The position numbers and the translations under genes are program-made. The notes under the pieces were generated by a model that saw nothing but the letters and a program-made list of their open reading frames with translations, was not told the DNA's origin and ran no database searches. 21,600 nt of DNA, from positions 1 through 21,600 of the forward strand of contig USCJ01000003.1 in the NCBI GenBank assembly GCA_900553215.1. Direction: 5' to 3'. This document shows, in pieces, positions 7,036-13,212 of the stretch (its first letter is position 1; the number at the start of each line of letters is the position of its first letter). The DNA is from an uncultured Collinsella sp. (GTDB lineage: Bacteria; Actinomycetota; Coriobacteriia; Coriobacteriales; Coriobacteriaceae).

Positions 7036-8118
7036 ATGGGTCTGATTCAAAAGAAGGACGAGAAGGACGAGATCGACGGCATCCAGATCATCGAGCGCGG
7101 CGAAGGCCCCGACGGTGATGAGGACGAGAAGATCGACCTGGTCGCCGGCACGTCTGCCGAACATATCGCCGCTGGCACGACCGCCGAGGAGGAGGACGCT
7201 CGCCTGGAGGCAAAGATCGCCGCGGACGCCGCCGACGAGAACCTCATGCCCGAGGAACAGGATGCGGACGACTCCGATGCGGACGACCATGCATCTAAGC
7301 ACAAGAAGACGATGATCGCCGCCTTTGTGGTCGCCGTCGTGATCGCTGCGGTGGTCGGCTTCTTTATCGGCAACGGTGGTTTTGGCGGCAAGGGCGTCGG
7401 CTCGGCGACCCTCACCGAGGACCAGCTCGATTCGACCGTGGCAAGCTATAGCTACAACGGCAAGAAGAGCGATATCACCGCGCGCGAGGCCATCGAGAGC
7501 CAGTACAGTCTCGACACCGTCAAGGACGACGACGGCAACTACACCGCTCCGTCTGCCGACGTTATCCTGTCCTACGTGCGCAACCAGATTCTGCTGGACG
7601 CTGCCGAGGACGAGGGCATTACCGTTTCTTCCAAGGAAATGAAGCAGTACGCCGAGGATTCCATCGGCACCTCCGACTACAAGACCATGGCCACGCAGTA
7701 CGGTGTGTTCAAGGACCAGGCCAAGCAGATCGTCCGCCAGTCTGCGACGCTGCAGAAGCTCTACAAGAAGAAGGTGGGCGATAGCTCCGCAAGCATGCCG
7801 ACCGCTCCGACCGAGCCTGCTGACGGCAACGAGGAGACCGCGAGCAAGGACTACGCCGACTACATCATCAACCTTGCCGGCGATGAGTGGGATAGCTCAA
7901 AGGGCACCTGGAAGGACGCCGACAGCACCTATGCTAAGGCGTTCGCCGACGATGCCTTTACGGCCGATAGCGCAACCTATAAGCAGGCCATGACCGCCTA
8001 TTACACCGCCTACCAGCAGTATTCCTCGCAGGCTTCGAGCGCCAGCTCCAAGTGGACCGAGTATGCTAACGGCCTCTACGCCAAGGCCAACATCAGCATC
8101 TACGGCCTGTTTGCGTAA
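7036..8118 (+). CDS. Single-pass membrane protein with SurA-N-like extracytoplasmic domain
   Basis: A 360-aa protein in three parts. Residues 1 to about 90 are cytoplasmic and very acidic (DEKDEID, GDEDEKID, EEQDADDSDADD). One transmembrane helix covers about residues 93-112 (TMIAAFVVAVVIAAVVGFFIG), preceded by KHKK, so the C-terminus should be outside. The outer part (about 125-250) resembles the SurA/PrsA N-terminal chaperone domain: VILSYVRNQILLDAAEDEGI, then SSKEMKQYAEDS, as in helices that frame foldases. No parvulin PPIase domain follows; the rest is polar, with Ser/Tyr-rich helices. AAGGAG at 7022-7027 sets ATG 7036. It stands alone. A role in secretion or extracellular folding is an inference from the domain resemblance. 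Confidence 0.75.
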   Translation: MGLIQKKDEKDEIDGIQIIERGEGPDGDEDEKIDLVAGTSAEHIAAGTTAEEEDARLEAKIAADAADENLMPEEQDADDSDADDHASKHKKTMIAAFVVAVVIAAVVGFFIGNGGFGGKGVGSATLTEDQLDSTVASYSYNGKKSDITAREAIESQYSLDTVKDDDGNYTAPSADVILSYVRNQILLDAAEDEGITVSSKEMKQYAEDSIGTSDYKTMATQYGVFKDQAKQIVRQSATLQKLYKKKVGDSSASMPTAPTEPADGNEETASKDYADYIINLAGDEWDSSKGTWKDADSTYAKAFADDAFTADSATYKQAMTAYYTAYQQYSSQASSASSKWTEYANGLYAKANISIYGLFA

Positions 8119-8158
8119 AGAGTTGCACGGCTCATCGAGCATCTAGCTGATAGAAAAC

Positions 8159-8203
8159 AAATTGCCCGCCAGTACGGAAGTCGTTCTGGCGGGCAATTTG
8201 CGT
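8159..8203. terminator. Bidirectional terminator between convergent genes
   Basis: AAATTGCCCGCCAG (8159-8172) and CTGGCGGGCAATTT (8186-8199) pair perfectly over 14 bp. It lies 40 nt after the SurA-like gene and 30 nt beyond the stop of the convergent regulator gene. The minus direction has the more U-rich tail (TTTGTTTTC). Confidence 0.88.
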
Positions 8204-8232
8204 TGAGGGCGTGATTGGCGGCTTAATTATGG

Positions 8233-8472
8233 CTATTCATCTTTAAGTCCAAAAAGGCTATCGGCTTCATCGTCGGATATATATTCCAGTACATCGCCCG
8301 GTTGGCAGTCGAGTGCCCGGCATATCGCGTCAAGAGTTGAAAAGCGCACGGCAGAAACCTTGCCCGTCTTGATGCGCGACATATTGACCTGGGAGATGCC
8401 CACACGTTCCGCAAGCTCTTTGGATGAGATCTTGCGTTCGGCGAGCATGCGGTCAAGCCGCAGAATAATCAT
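8233..8472 (-). CDS. XRE/Cro-family small transcriptional regulator
   Basis: A 79-aa protein that is nearly all helix-turn-helix: MLAERKISSKELAERVGISQVNMSRIKTGKVSAVRFSTLDAICRALDCQPGDVLEY is the Cro/C1-type fold, with SSKELAERVGIS as the first helices and QVNMSRIKTG as the recognition region. Short regulators of this type (YozG-like) are commonly paired with DUF2975 membrane proteins, as here. The start follows an AGGGGGA ribosome site, and the upstream membrane-protein stop is only 9 nt away, so the two form an operon. It probably represses its own operon through the inverted repeats at 9144-9176, an inference from position. Confidence 0.9.
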   Translation of the reverse strand: MIILRLDRMLAERKISSKELAERVGISQVNMSRIKTGKVSAVRFSTLDAICRALDCQPGDVLEYISDDEADSLFGLKDE

Positions 8473-8481
8473 GGATTCCCC

Positions 8482-9120
8482 CTAGAGCAACTCGTCATCT
8501 TGTTTTTGCAGGATATACCCGTAGCGGAAGACGCTGGCTATCAGGCAAATAATCAGGCCTGCAAAGAGCATGGAAGGGTCGAATAGCTGGCCGACGAACG
8601 CATCCGTAAAACTGCCGCCAAATCCTGAGAGTATCATTCCCGTGATTACGGCACCAAGAAGCCTCACGGCAACGCCGCCGATAAGGAATAAATGTCCTAC
8701 TCGACGAAGCGTATGGCTGCATTCAAGGTCAAAGGGCCTGCCTTCCTTTTCAATGTTGAAGAAAAGCCTGCGCACGCTTAGCGCGATGGTAAGCGCGAGG
8801 CATGTCATCAAGAGGCTCCCTATGGCAGTGTGACCATCGTGTGCAACGAGCATAAGTGGGGCCTGCGCATCGGTACCGACGATAGCAAGGCACGGTCCTT
8901 CGCCGGCTTGAAGTTCTACGGATTGGAGACATGAGCCTTGGGAGAGGCCAGGCAATATGAGTAGAAGGTCAATCATAATGACTGCGAGGAGTCCCAGAGC
9001 GAGCGCTGTGGTAATGCAGATTGTGGCCCATTTGCAGATGCGAGCGAGCTTCTTCAGTTTAGCTATCGTCTGTTCGCGGCTGATGGTTTCATTCGATGTG
9101 GACGCGTTCCAGCGGATCAT
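8482..9120 (-). CDS. DUF2975-type four-helix membrane protein
   Basis: A 212-aa integral membrane protein with four predicted helices: WATICITTALALGLLAVIMI, the helix starting TAIGSLLMTCLALTIALSV, the helix starting HLFLIGGVAVRLLGAVITG, and the helix starting MLFAGLIICLIASVFRYGY. The signature RRLFFNIEKEGRPFDLECSHTLRRVG between helices two and three is typical of DUF2975/YoaS-like proteins (R.LF..I..G.PF). The start at 9120 follows GGAGGGG; a 13-residue in-frame extension upstream runs through the operator-like repeats and is rejected. First gene of a two-gene operon with the XRE regulator. Function is unknown; in this family a membrane-linked control of the partner regulator is often supposed but not shown. 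Confidence 0.85.
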   Translation of the reverse strand: MIRWNASTSNETISREQTIAKLKKLARICKWATICITTALALGLLAVIMIDLLLILPGLSQGSCLQSVELQAGEGPCLAIVGTDAQAPLMLVAHDGHTAIGSLLMTCLALTIALSVRRLFFNIEKEGRPFDLECSHTLRRVGHLFLIGGVAVRLLGAVITGMILSGFGGSFTDAFVGQLFDPSMLFAGLIICLIASVFRYGYILQKQDDELL

Positions 9121-9143
9121 AGCCCCTCCAACCAATCTCTTGG

Positions 9144-9176
9144 ATGATACTTGTATCATATATCATAATTAATGAT
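9144..9176. promoter_or_regulatory. Operator-like inverted repeats upstream of the DUF2975/XRE operon
   Basis: ATGATAC (9144-9150) and GTATCAT (9153-9159) form a perfect palindrome with a 2-nt centre, next to ATCAT (9162-9166) and ATGAT (9172-9176) around AATTA. Further TGATA/CGATAA words continue to about 9188. The block lies 25-60 bp upstream of the minus-strand start, where the promoter must be (TATGAT words serve as -10 candidates). This suits an autoregulatory XRE operator. Confidence 0.5.
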
Positions 9177-9660
9177 AAACGATAAATAATTACGGATACT
9201 GAGTAAGTAATGATTGAAAACGATTAGCGTGAGCTATTAGCTCATTTTGGATGCCGGAGTTTAGCGCGCGGGGGATGAGGACAAATGCCAAAACTTCCCG
9301 TGATCGCGCAAGTGCTTCATCGGGTTTCCCCAATTCATCCAGGAAAACGGCCGTAAACGATTGGAAATAACCGCTGAGCGGTCGAAAACTACCGTTCACC
9401 GATAATTTCTAAACTGGTTCTAACTGGTATTAAGTCAAAAAGACCAATTCACAAATCTTCACAATGACCTGCATTTTTCTACATGCTTTTTTGGCCACCC
9501 TGCGTTGTTTAGACACAGAAAAGGTTCCGATCTTTCGTCAAAGTATTTCGAAACGATTTCAAAACCGCAGGTAGAAGTGTTAACGAGCGGTAAACGGTCG
9601 ATTTATCGCCGTGAGCGGTGCAAAAACGTTTACTGCGTGAATCAGCGAAAGCGACCTCTT
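9177..9660. other. Gene-free A/T-richer spacer with short repeats
   Basis: I find no confident gene in this stretch. Visible elements: an imperfect inverted repeat TGAGCGGT (9375-9382) / ACCGTTCA (9391-9398); further GAGCGGT words at 9585-9591 and 9613-9619; AACTGGT twice, exactly 10 bp apart (9412-9418, 9422-9428); and the word CAAAACCGCAGGTAGA at 9560-9575, which recurs at 20931. A minus-strand frame at 9190-9399 (69 aa, with AVFLDELGKPDEALARSREV resembling a TPR helix pair) might be a decayed 3' end of a gene. It lacks a ribosome site and a recognisable family. Confidence 0.5.
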
Positions 9661-9666
9661 CTGTGA

Positions 9667-9675
9667 TGATATAGT
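9667..9675 (+). promoter_or_regulatory. Extended -10 promoter of the PTS operon
   Basis: TGaTATAGT at 9667-9675 is an extended -10; no good -35 is seen 17 nt upstream, which is common for extended -10 promoters. Transcription would start near 9682, just before the operator at 9693, giving a leader of about 140 nt. Confidence 0.5.
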
Positions 9676-9692
9676 GACAACAACACGTCACG

Positions 9693-9723
9693 TGGTTACT
9701 ACCAGTTGAGAGACCACTGGTCT
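9693..9723. promoter_or_regulatory. GntR-type operators of the PTS operon
   Basis: TGGTTACTACCAG at 9693-9705 has the TGGT-N4-ACCA form used by HutC-subfamily GntR repressors of amino-sugar genes (NagR/DasR sites have core TGGTCTAGACCA). The same 13 bases occur before agaS at 13985-13997. Eight bases on lies a second perfect palindrome, AGACCA-C-TGGTCT (9711-9723), made of the same half-sites in the opposite order. The sites are just downstream of the predicted start of transcription, suited to repression by road-block. Confidence 0.7.
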
Positions 9724-9768
9724 TCAAAGAACGCTTTCCAAGAAGCTTTAAGGGCGTCCGCCCGCTGG

Positions 9769-9810
9769 CTTCCGAAAACATCGGACTCAGATCGTACACA
9801 CCTTCGGAAG
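9769..9810 (+). promoter_or_regulatory. Leader hairpin reaching into the EIIA ribosome-binding site
   Basis: CTTCCGAA (9769-9776) and TTCGGAAG (9803-9810) can pair over 8 bp. The 3' arm overlaps the start of the GAAGGGA ribosome site (9807-9813) for the first PTS gene, so folding could lower translation. The 26-nt loop makes it only moderately stable. Confidence 0.35.
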
Positions 9811-9820
9811 GGAAATTTGA

Positions 9821-10264
9821 ATGGTTGGCTTTATTCTTACCGGTCATGGACAGTTCGCACCCGGCCTCGCAAGCGCTATCGCTATGGTCGCCGGTGATCA
9901 GCCCGCTTTTACCGTCGTTCCTTTCGAGGGCGACCAGGCTGCTTCCTACGGTGAGGATCTCCGCGCCGCTATCACCGCCATGCGCGAGGAGTGCGATGGC
10001 GTGCTCGTCTTTACCGACCTGCTTGGTGGTACCCCGTTCAACCAGGCAATGATGATTGCCCAGGATGTCGACAACGTCGAGATTCTGACTGGCACGAACC
10101 TTCCCATGGTTATTGAGCTTCTGTTCCTCCGCGGCAACGCTACGCTCGCCGAGCTTGGCGAGCAGGCCGTGACCGTTGGCCAGACGGGCATCACCGCCCA
10201 GACGGTTGCCTCCGTCGCTGGTGCCGAGGAAGAGGATATCTTCGGTGACGAGGACGGCATCTAA
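9821..10264 (+). CDS. PTS mannose/fructose/sorbose-family EIIA component
   Basis: A 147-aa cytoplasmic phosphocarrier that takes phosphate from HPr and passes it to EIIB. The N-terminus MVGFILTGHGQFAPGLASA carries the phosphorylated His9 of EIIA-Man; later blocks VLVFTDLLGGTPFNQA and EILTGTNLPMVIELL are conserved in the family. The last 20 residues are acidic. It is the first gene of the PTS operon, behind an operator-bearing leader; its stop overlaps the next start (TAATG). By context (agaS, nagA, lacC) the substrate is probably GalNAc or a related amino sugar, an inference. Confidence 0.93.
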   Translation: MVGFILTGHGQFAPGLASAIAMVAGDQPAFTVVPFEGDQAASYGEDLRAAITAMREECDGVLVFTDLLGGTPFNQAMMIAQDVDNVEILTGTNLPMVIELLFLRGNATLAELGEQAVTVGQTGITAQTVASVAGAEEEDIFGDEDGI

Positions 10265-10545
10265 TGGCCGATTTCGGAGCCAGCGTCCTGAGCTCCTCGG
10301 TCGCTCTTTTAGGCCTGCTTGTCGTCATGGGCTTGATTTACACCATCTGGTCGCAAATCAACATGAAGAAGAAGCAGAAGTACTTCAAGGAGCTACACAC
10401 CGAGCTCAAGCCGGGTCAGGAGGTTCTTTTCGCCGGCGGTATCTACGGAACCGTCAAAGGCATCGAAGGCGAGAAGGTCCAGATCAAAGTCCGATCCGGC
10501 GCCGTTGTAGATGTTTCGCGTTACGCGATTCAGGAGATCAAGTAA
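10264..10545 (+). CDS. YajC-like preprotein translocase accessory protein in the PTS operon
   Basis: A 93-aa protein of the YajC family: one N-terminal transmembrane helix (about residues 8-28, VLSSSVALLGLLVVMGLIYTI), then a basic stretch (NMKKKQKYFKEL) and the YajC beta core (LKPGQEVLFAGGIYGTVKGIEGEKVQIKV). Housekeeping YajC is associated with SecDF, but this copy is translationally coupled to EIIA by a 1-nt TAATG overlap, and EIIB follows 36 nt later. From general knowledge, a yajC-like gene also occurs in the hyaluronan-disaccharide PTS operon of Streptococcus pneumoniae, so linkage to amino-sugar PTS genes recurs. Its task here is unknown; assisting insertion or assembly of EIIC/EIID is a guess. 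Confidence 0.88.
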   Translation: MADFGASVLSSSVALLGLLVVMGLIYTIWSQINMKKKQKYFKELHTELKPGQEVLFAGGIYGTVKGIEGEKVQIKVRSGAVVDVSRYAIQEIK

Positions 10546-10581
10546 CTGTCGTCAGCAAATAACGAAAGGAAGCTGATCAAC

Positions 10582-11064
10582 ATGGCAGAACCCAACATTC
10601 TTCTTACCCGCATCGATAACCGACTGGTCCATGGTCAGGTCGCTACCCAGTGGAACTCCACCTTGGGCTCCAACCTCATTCTCGTCGCCAACGACGATGT
10701 GTCGACTAACACCATGCGCCAGAACCTCATGAAGATGGCCGCTCCCGCCGGCGTCGCTACTCGTTTCTTCTCTCTGCAGAAGACCATCGACGTCATTGGC
10801 AAGGCGAGCCCGCGCCAGAAGATCTTCATCGTGGCCGAAACACCGGAAGACGTGCTTACGCTCGTCAAGGGCGGTGTGCCTATAAAGAAGGTAAACATCG
10901 GCAACATGCACATGTCGGAAGGAAAGCGCCAAGTCGCCACCTCCGTCGCAGTTAACGACGAGGATGTCGCTGCGTTTAAAGAGCTGCAGGAATTGGGGGT
11001 GGAGTTGGAGATCAGGCGCGTTCCGAGCACGCCTGTTGAGGACACGAGCAAGCTCTTCTCGTAA
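10582..11064 (+). CDS. PTS mannose/fructose/sorbose-family EIIB component
   Basis: A 160-aa cytoplasmic sugar phosphotransferase subunit. The active-site loop RIDNRLVHGQVATQW contains phosphorylatable His17, which receives phosphate from EIIA and gives it to the incoming sugar. Later conserved blocks include LVANDDVSTN, TRFFSLQKTID and VNIGNMHMSEGKRQVATSVAVNDEDVAAFKEL. GAAAGGAAG at 10564-10572 is the ribosome site. It lies between the YajC-like gene and EIIC. A close paralogue lacking the His is encoded at 20319-20801. Confidence 0.95.
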   Translation: MAEPNILLTRIDNRLVHGQVATQWNSTLGSNLILVANDDVSTNTMRQNLMKMAAPAGVATRFFSLQKTIDVIGKASPRQKIFIVAETPEDVLTLVKGGVPIKKVNIGNMHMSEGKRQVATSVAVNDEDVAAFKELQELGVELEIRRVPSTPVEDTSKLFS

Positions 11065-11080
11065 TCCTCATGATCCACGT

Positions 11081-11131
11081 TGTCAGGAATGAAACCCTGA
11101 CATTCTGTACGTGAAATCCAAAGTGCGTACA
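11081..11131 (+). repeat. Two adjacent stem-loops between EIIB and EIIC genes
   Basis: TGTCAGG (11081-11087) / CCTGACA (11096-11102) and TGTACG (11106-11111) / CGTACA (11126-11131) form two hairpins in the 90-nt gap, the widest in the operon. No T tract follows, so they are more likely mRNA processing or stability elements than terminators. Confidence 0.45.
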
Positions 11132-11154
11132 TACATTTTGAAAGGAGGAGCAAG

Positions 11155-11955
11155 ATGGAATACTCGATCATCCAGGTCGCTCTGGTCTTCATCGTCACGT
11201 TCGTCGCGGCAATCGACCAGTTCAACTTCCTCGAGTCTCTCTATCAGCCCATCGTCACCGGCGCCGTCATCGGTCTTATCCTTGGCGACCTCAACACCGG
11301 TCTTCTCGTGGGTGGTACCTATCAGCTCATGACGATCGGCAACATGCCGATCGGAGGCGCTCAGCCGCCTAACGCCGTCATCGGCGGCATCATGGCAGCC
11401 ATTCTCGCTATCGCTACGGGCCTCGAGCCCAACGCGGCAGTCGGCCTTGCCATTCCGTTCGCTCTGCTTGGTCAGCTCGGCGTTACCCTGGTCTTCACGC
11501 TTATGTCGCCGCTCATGTCCTCTGCGGACAACATGGCTCACAACGCTGACACCAAGGGTATCGAGCGTCTGAACTACTTCGCCATGGCTCTGCTCGGCCT
11601 GATCTTCGCCGTCGTCGTCACCCTGTTCTTCATCGCTGGCGCCACCATCGGTCAGACCATCGCTTCCGCCATCCCGACTTGGCTGCAGACCGGTCTGTCC
11701 GCTGCAGGCGGCATGATGCGCTTCGTCGGCTTCGCCGTCCTGCTCAAGGTTATGATGAACCGCGATATGTGGGGCTTCTTCCTCATGGGCTTTGGCCTCG
11801 CGCTCATCACCGTTGCCAACGATTCTCTGGCAACCCCTGCTCTGCTCATCCTCGCTCTCATCGGCTTCGGCATCGCTTTCTGGGACTTCCAGCAGCAGAC
11901 CGAGCTGAAGGGTGCAGCTGTTTCTGACGGAGGTGACTTCGAAGATGGCATCTAA
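11155..11955 (+). CDS. PTS mannose/fructose/sorbose-family EIIC permease
   Basis: A 266-aa membrane permease subunit that forms the sugar translocation path together with EIID. It has multiple hydrophobic helices and the family signature GGTYQLMTIGNMPIGGAQPPN followed by AVIGGIMAAILAIATG. The N-terminus MEYSIIQVALVFIVTFVAAIDQF is typical of AgaC/ManY. AAAGGAGGAG directly upstream is a strong ribosome site. The EIID gene starts 11 nt before its stop, so the two are coupled. The C-terminal helix ends in a polar tail (TELKGAAVSDGGDFEDGI). Confidence 0.94.
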   Translation: MEYSIIQVALVFIVTFVAAIDQFNFLESLYQPIVTGAVIGLILGDLNTGLLVGGTYQLMTIGNMPIGGAQPPNAVIGGIMAAILAIATGLEPNAAVGLAIPFALLGQLGVTLVFTLMSPLMSSADNMAHNADTKGIERLNYFAMALLGLIFAVVVTLFFIAGATIGQTIASAIPTWLQTGLSAAGGMMRFVGFAVLLKVMMNRDMWGFFLMGFGLALITVANDSLATPALLILALIGFGIAFWDFQQQTELKGAAVSDGGDFEDGI

Positions 11956-13027
11956 TGAGTATGTGATCCCGGAGCACTACGAGGATCTCACTCCTGCTCC
12001 GCAGCTCGACCAGAAGACCCTCAACAAGATGGCCTGGCGCTCCTGCTTCCTGCAGGCCTCGTTCAACTACGAGCGTATGCAGGCCGCCGGTTGGCTCTAC
12101 TCCATCATCCCCGGTCTGGAGAAGATCCACACCAACAAGAACGACCTCGCGGCTTCCATGAGCCACAACCTGGAGTTCTTCAACACCCATCCGTTCCTTG
12201 TCACCTTTGTTATGGGCATCGTGCTTTCGCTCGAGCAGAACAAGGTTGACATCCCCACGATCCGCGCCGTCCGCGTCGCCGCAATGGGCCCGCTCGGTGG
12301 TATCGGTGACGCCCTGTTCTGGCTGACGCTTGTGCCTATCACGGCCGGCATCACCTCCAACATGGCCATCAACGGCAATGCCGCTGCGCCGATCATCTTC
12401 CTGGTGATCTTCAACGTCGTCCAGTTCGCTCTGCGCTTCTGGCTCATGAACTGGTCCTACAAGCTTGGCACCAGCGCTATTGACGCTCTGACCGCCAACA
12501 TGCAGGCCTTCACGCGTGCCGCTTCCATCATGGGCGTCTTCGTCGTCGGTTGCCTGGTCGTCACCATGGGTGGCACCCAGATCAACCTCCAGATCCCCAA
12601 TGGCACCACCCGTGGCCTCTCCGCTACTACCGTGATCGTCTCCGAGAAGGAGGCCGAGAACTTCACCGGTATGGAGGGCATCGATACCGAGACCGCTGAG
12701 GCCGGTACCATCGCCATGACCGATAAGGACGGCAACGCCCTTACCGCTTCCGATGCCGACGGCAACGCTGTCGAGTGCGGCGTCACCGATCTGGGCAACG
12801 GCATGGAGTCCGTTACCTACGGTACCGTCACCGAGGATCCGGTCAACTTCTCTGTTGCCGACACCCTCAACACCATCGTCCCCAAGCTCGTCCCGCTTAT
12901 GCTTACGCTGCTGCTTTACTACATGTTCGCTAAGCACAGCTGGACCCCGACCAAGGGCATTCTCCTGCTCTTCGTCCTTGGCATCCTGGGCGCTGGCCCG
13001 CTTGGTCTCTGGCCGAGCATCTGGTAA
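11945..13027 (+). CDS. PTS mannose/fructose/sorbose-family EIID with a large extramembrane insertion
   Basis: The 360-aa EIID subunit. The N-terminal half is canonical: LNKMAWRSCFLQASFNYERMQAAGWLYSIIPGL, then AASMSHNLEFFNTHPFLVTFVMGIVLSLE and AAMGPLGGIGDALFWLTLVPI. The C-terminal half (TIVPKLVPLMLTLLLYYMFAKHSWTP) also matches. Between them, residues about 218-305 hold an acidic, Gly/Thr/Asp-rich segment (TGMEGIDTETAEAGTIAMTD and DKDGNALTASDADGN) roughly 70-80 residues longer than the same loop in E. coli ManZ (about 283 aa in all). GGAGGTG 9 nt upstream sets ATG 11945, overlapping the EIIC stop by 11 nt. Last gene of the PTS operon. Confidence 0.93.
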   Translation: MASNEYVIPEHYEDLTPAPQLDQKTLNKMAWRSCFLQASFNYERMQAAGWLYSIIPGLEKIHTNKNDLAASMSHNLEFFNTHPFLVTFVMGIVLSLEQNKVDIPTIRAVRVAAMGPLGGIGDALFWLTLVPITAGITSNMAINGNAAAPIIFLVIFNVVQFALRFWLMNWSYKLGTSAIDALTANMQAFTRAASIMGVFVVGCLVVTMGGTQINLQIPNGTTRGLSATTVIVSEKEAENFTGMEGIDTETAEAGTIAMTDKDGNALTASDADGNAVECGVTDLGNGMESVTYGTVTEDPVNFSVADTLNTIVPKLVPLMLTLLLYYMFAKHSWTPTKGILLLFVLGILGAGPLGLWPSIW

Positions 13028-13093
13028 GGCTCTAGCTTGAGGGGTGTGTCCCTACGCGGCTCACACCCCGACCCCTTAAGCCATGTGTATGTT

Positions 13094-13132
13094 AAAAGCC
13101 GCGTGCTCGAAAGAGCGCGCGGCTTTTGTTTT
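13094..13132 (+). terminator. Rho-independent terminator of the PTS operon
   Basis: A 15-bp stem (AAAAGCCGCGTGCTC with GAGCGCGCGGCTTTT, one G-U pair) capped by a GAAA tetraloop, then TTTTGTTTTC. A preceding hairpin (GGGGTGTG at 13041-13048 with CACACCCC at 13062-13069) may add to mRNA end stability. Confidence 0.92.
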
Positions 13133-13212
13133 CTTGATGATTCGGGTGTGGCAGACAGATAATGCTTAACACCCTAGGTAGTTAGCCGAATTCGAGCAAA
13201 AGGGAGGATAGG

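Noticed and set aside
9190..9399. A 69-codon minus-strand frame with a TPR-like phrase
   Set aside because: No ribosome site, its start lies within the GAGCGGT repeat, and no family is recognisable; at most a decayed gene end, so only mentioned under the spacer.
9706..9897. A 63-codon plus-strand frame in the PTS leader as a possible leader peptide
   Set aside because: It starts at TTG inside the operator, has no ribosome site and overlaps the EIIA gene in another frame.
11858..12937. A 359-codon minus-strand frame opposite EIID
   Set aside because: The plus strand encodes an unmistakable EIID; the antisense product is a Gly/Asp/Val-rich shadow.
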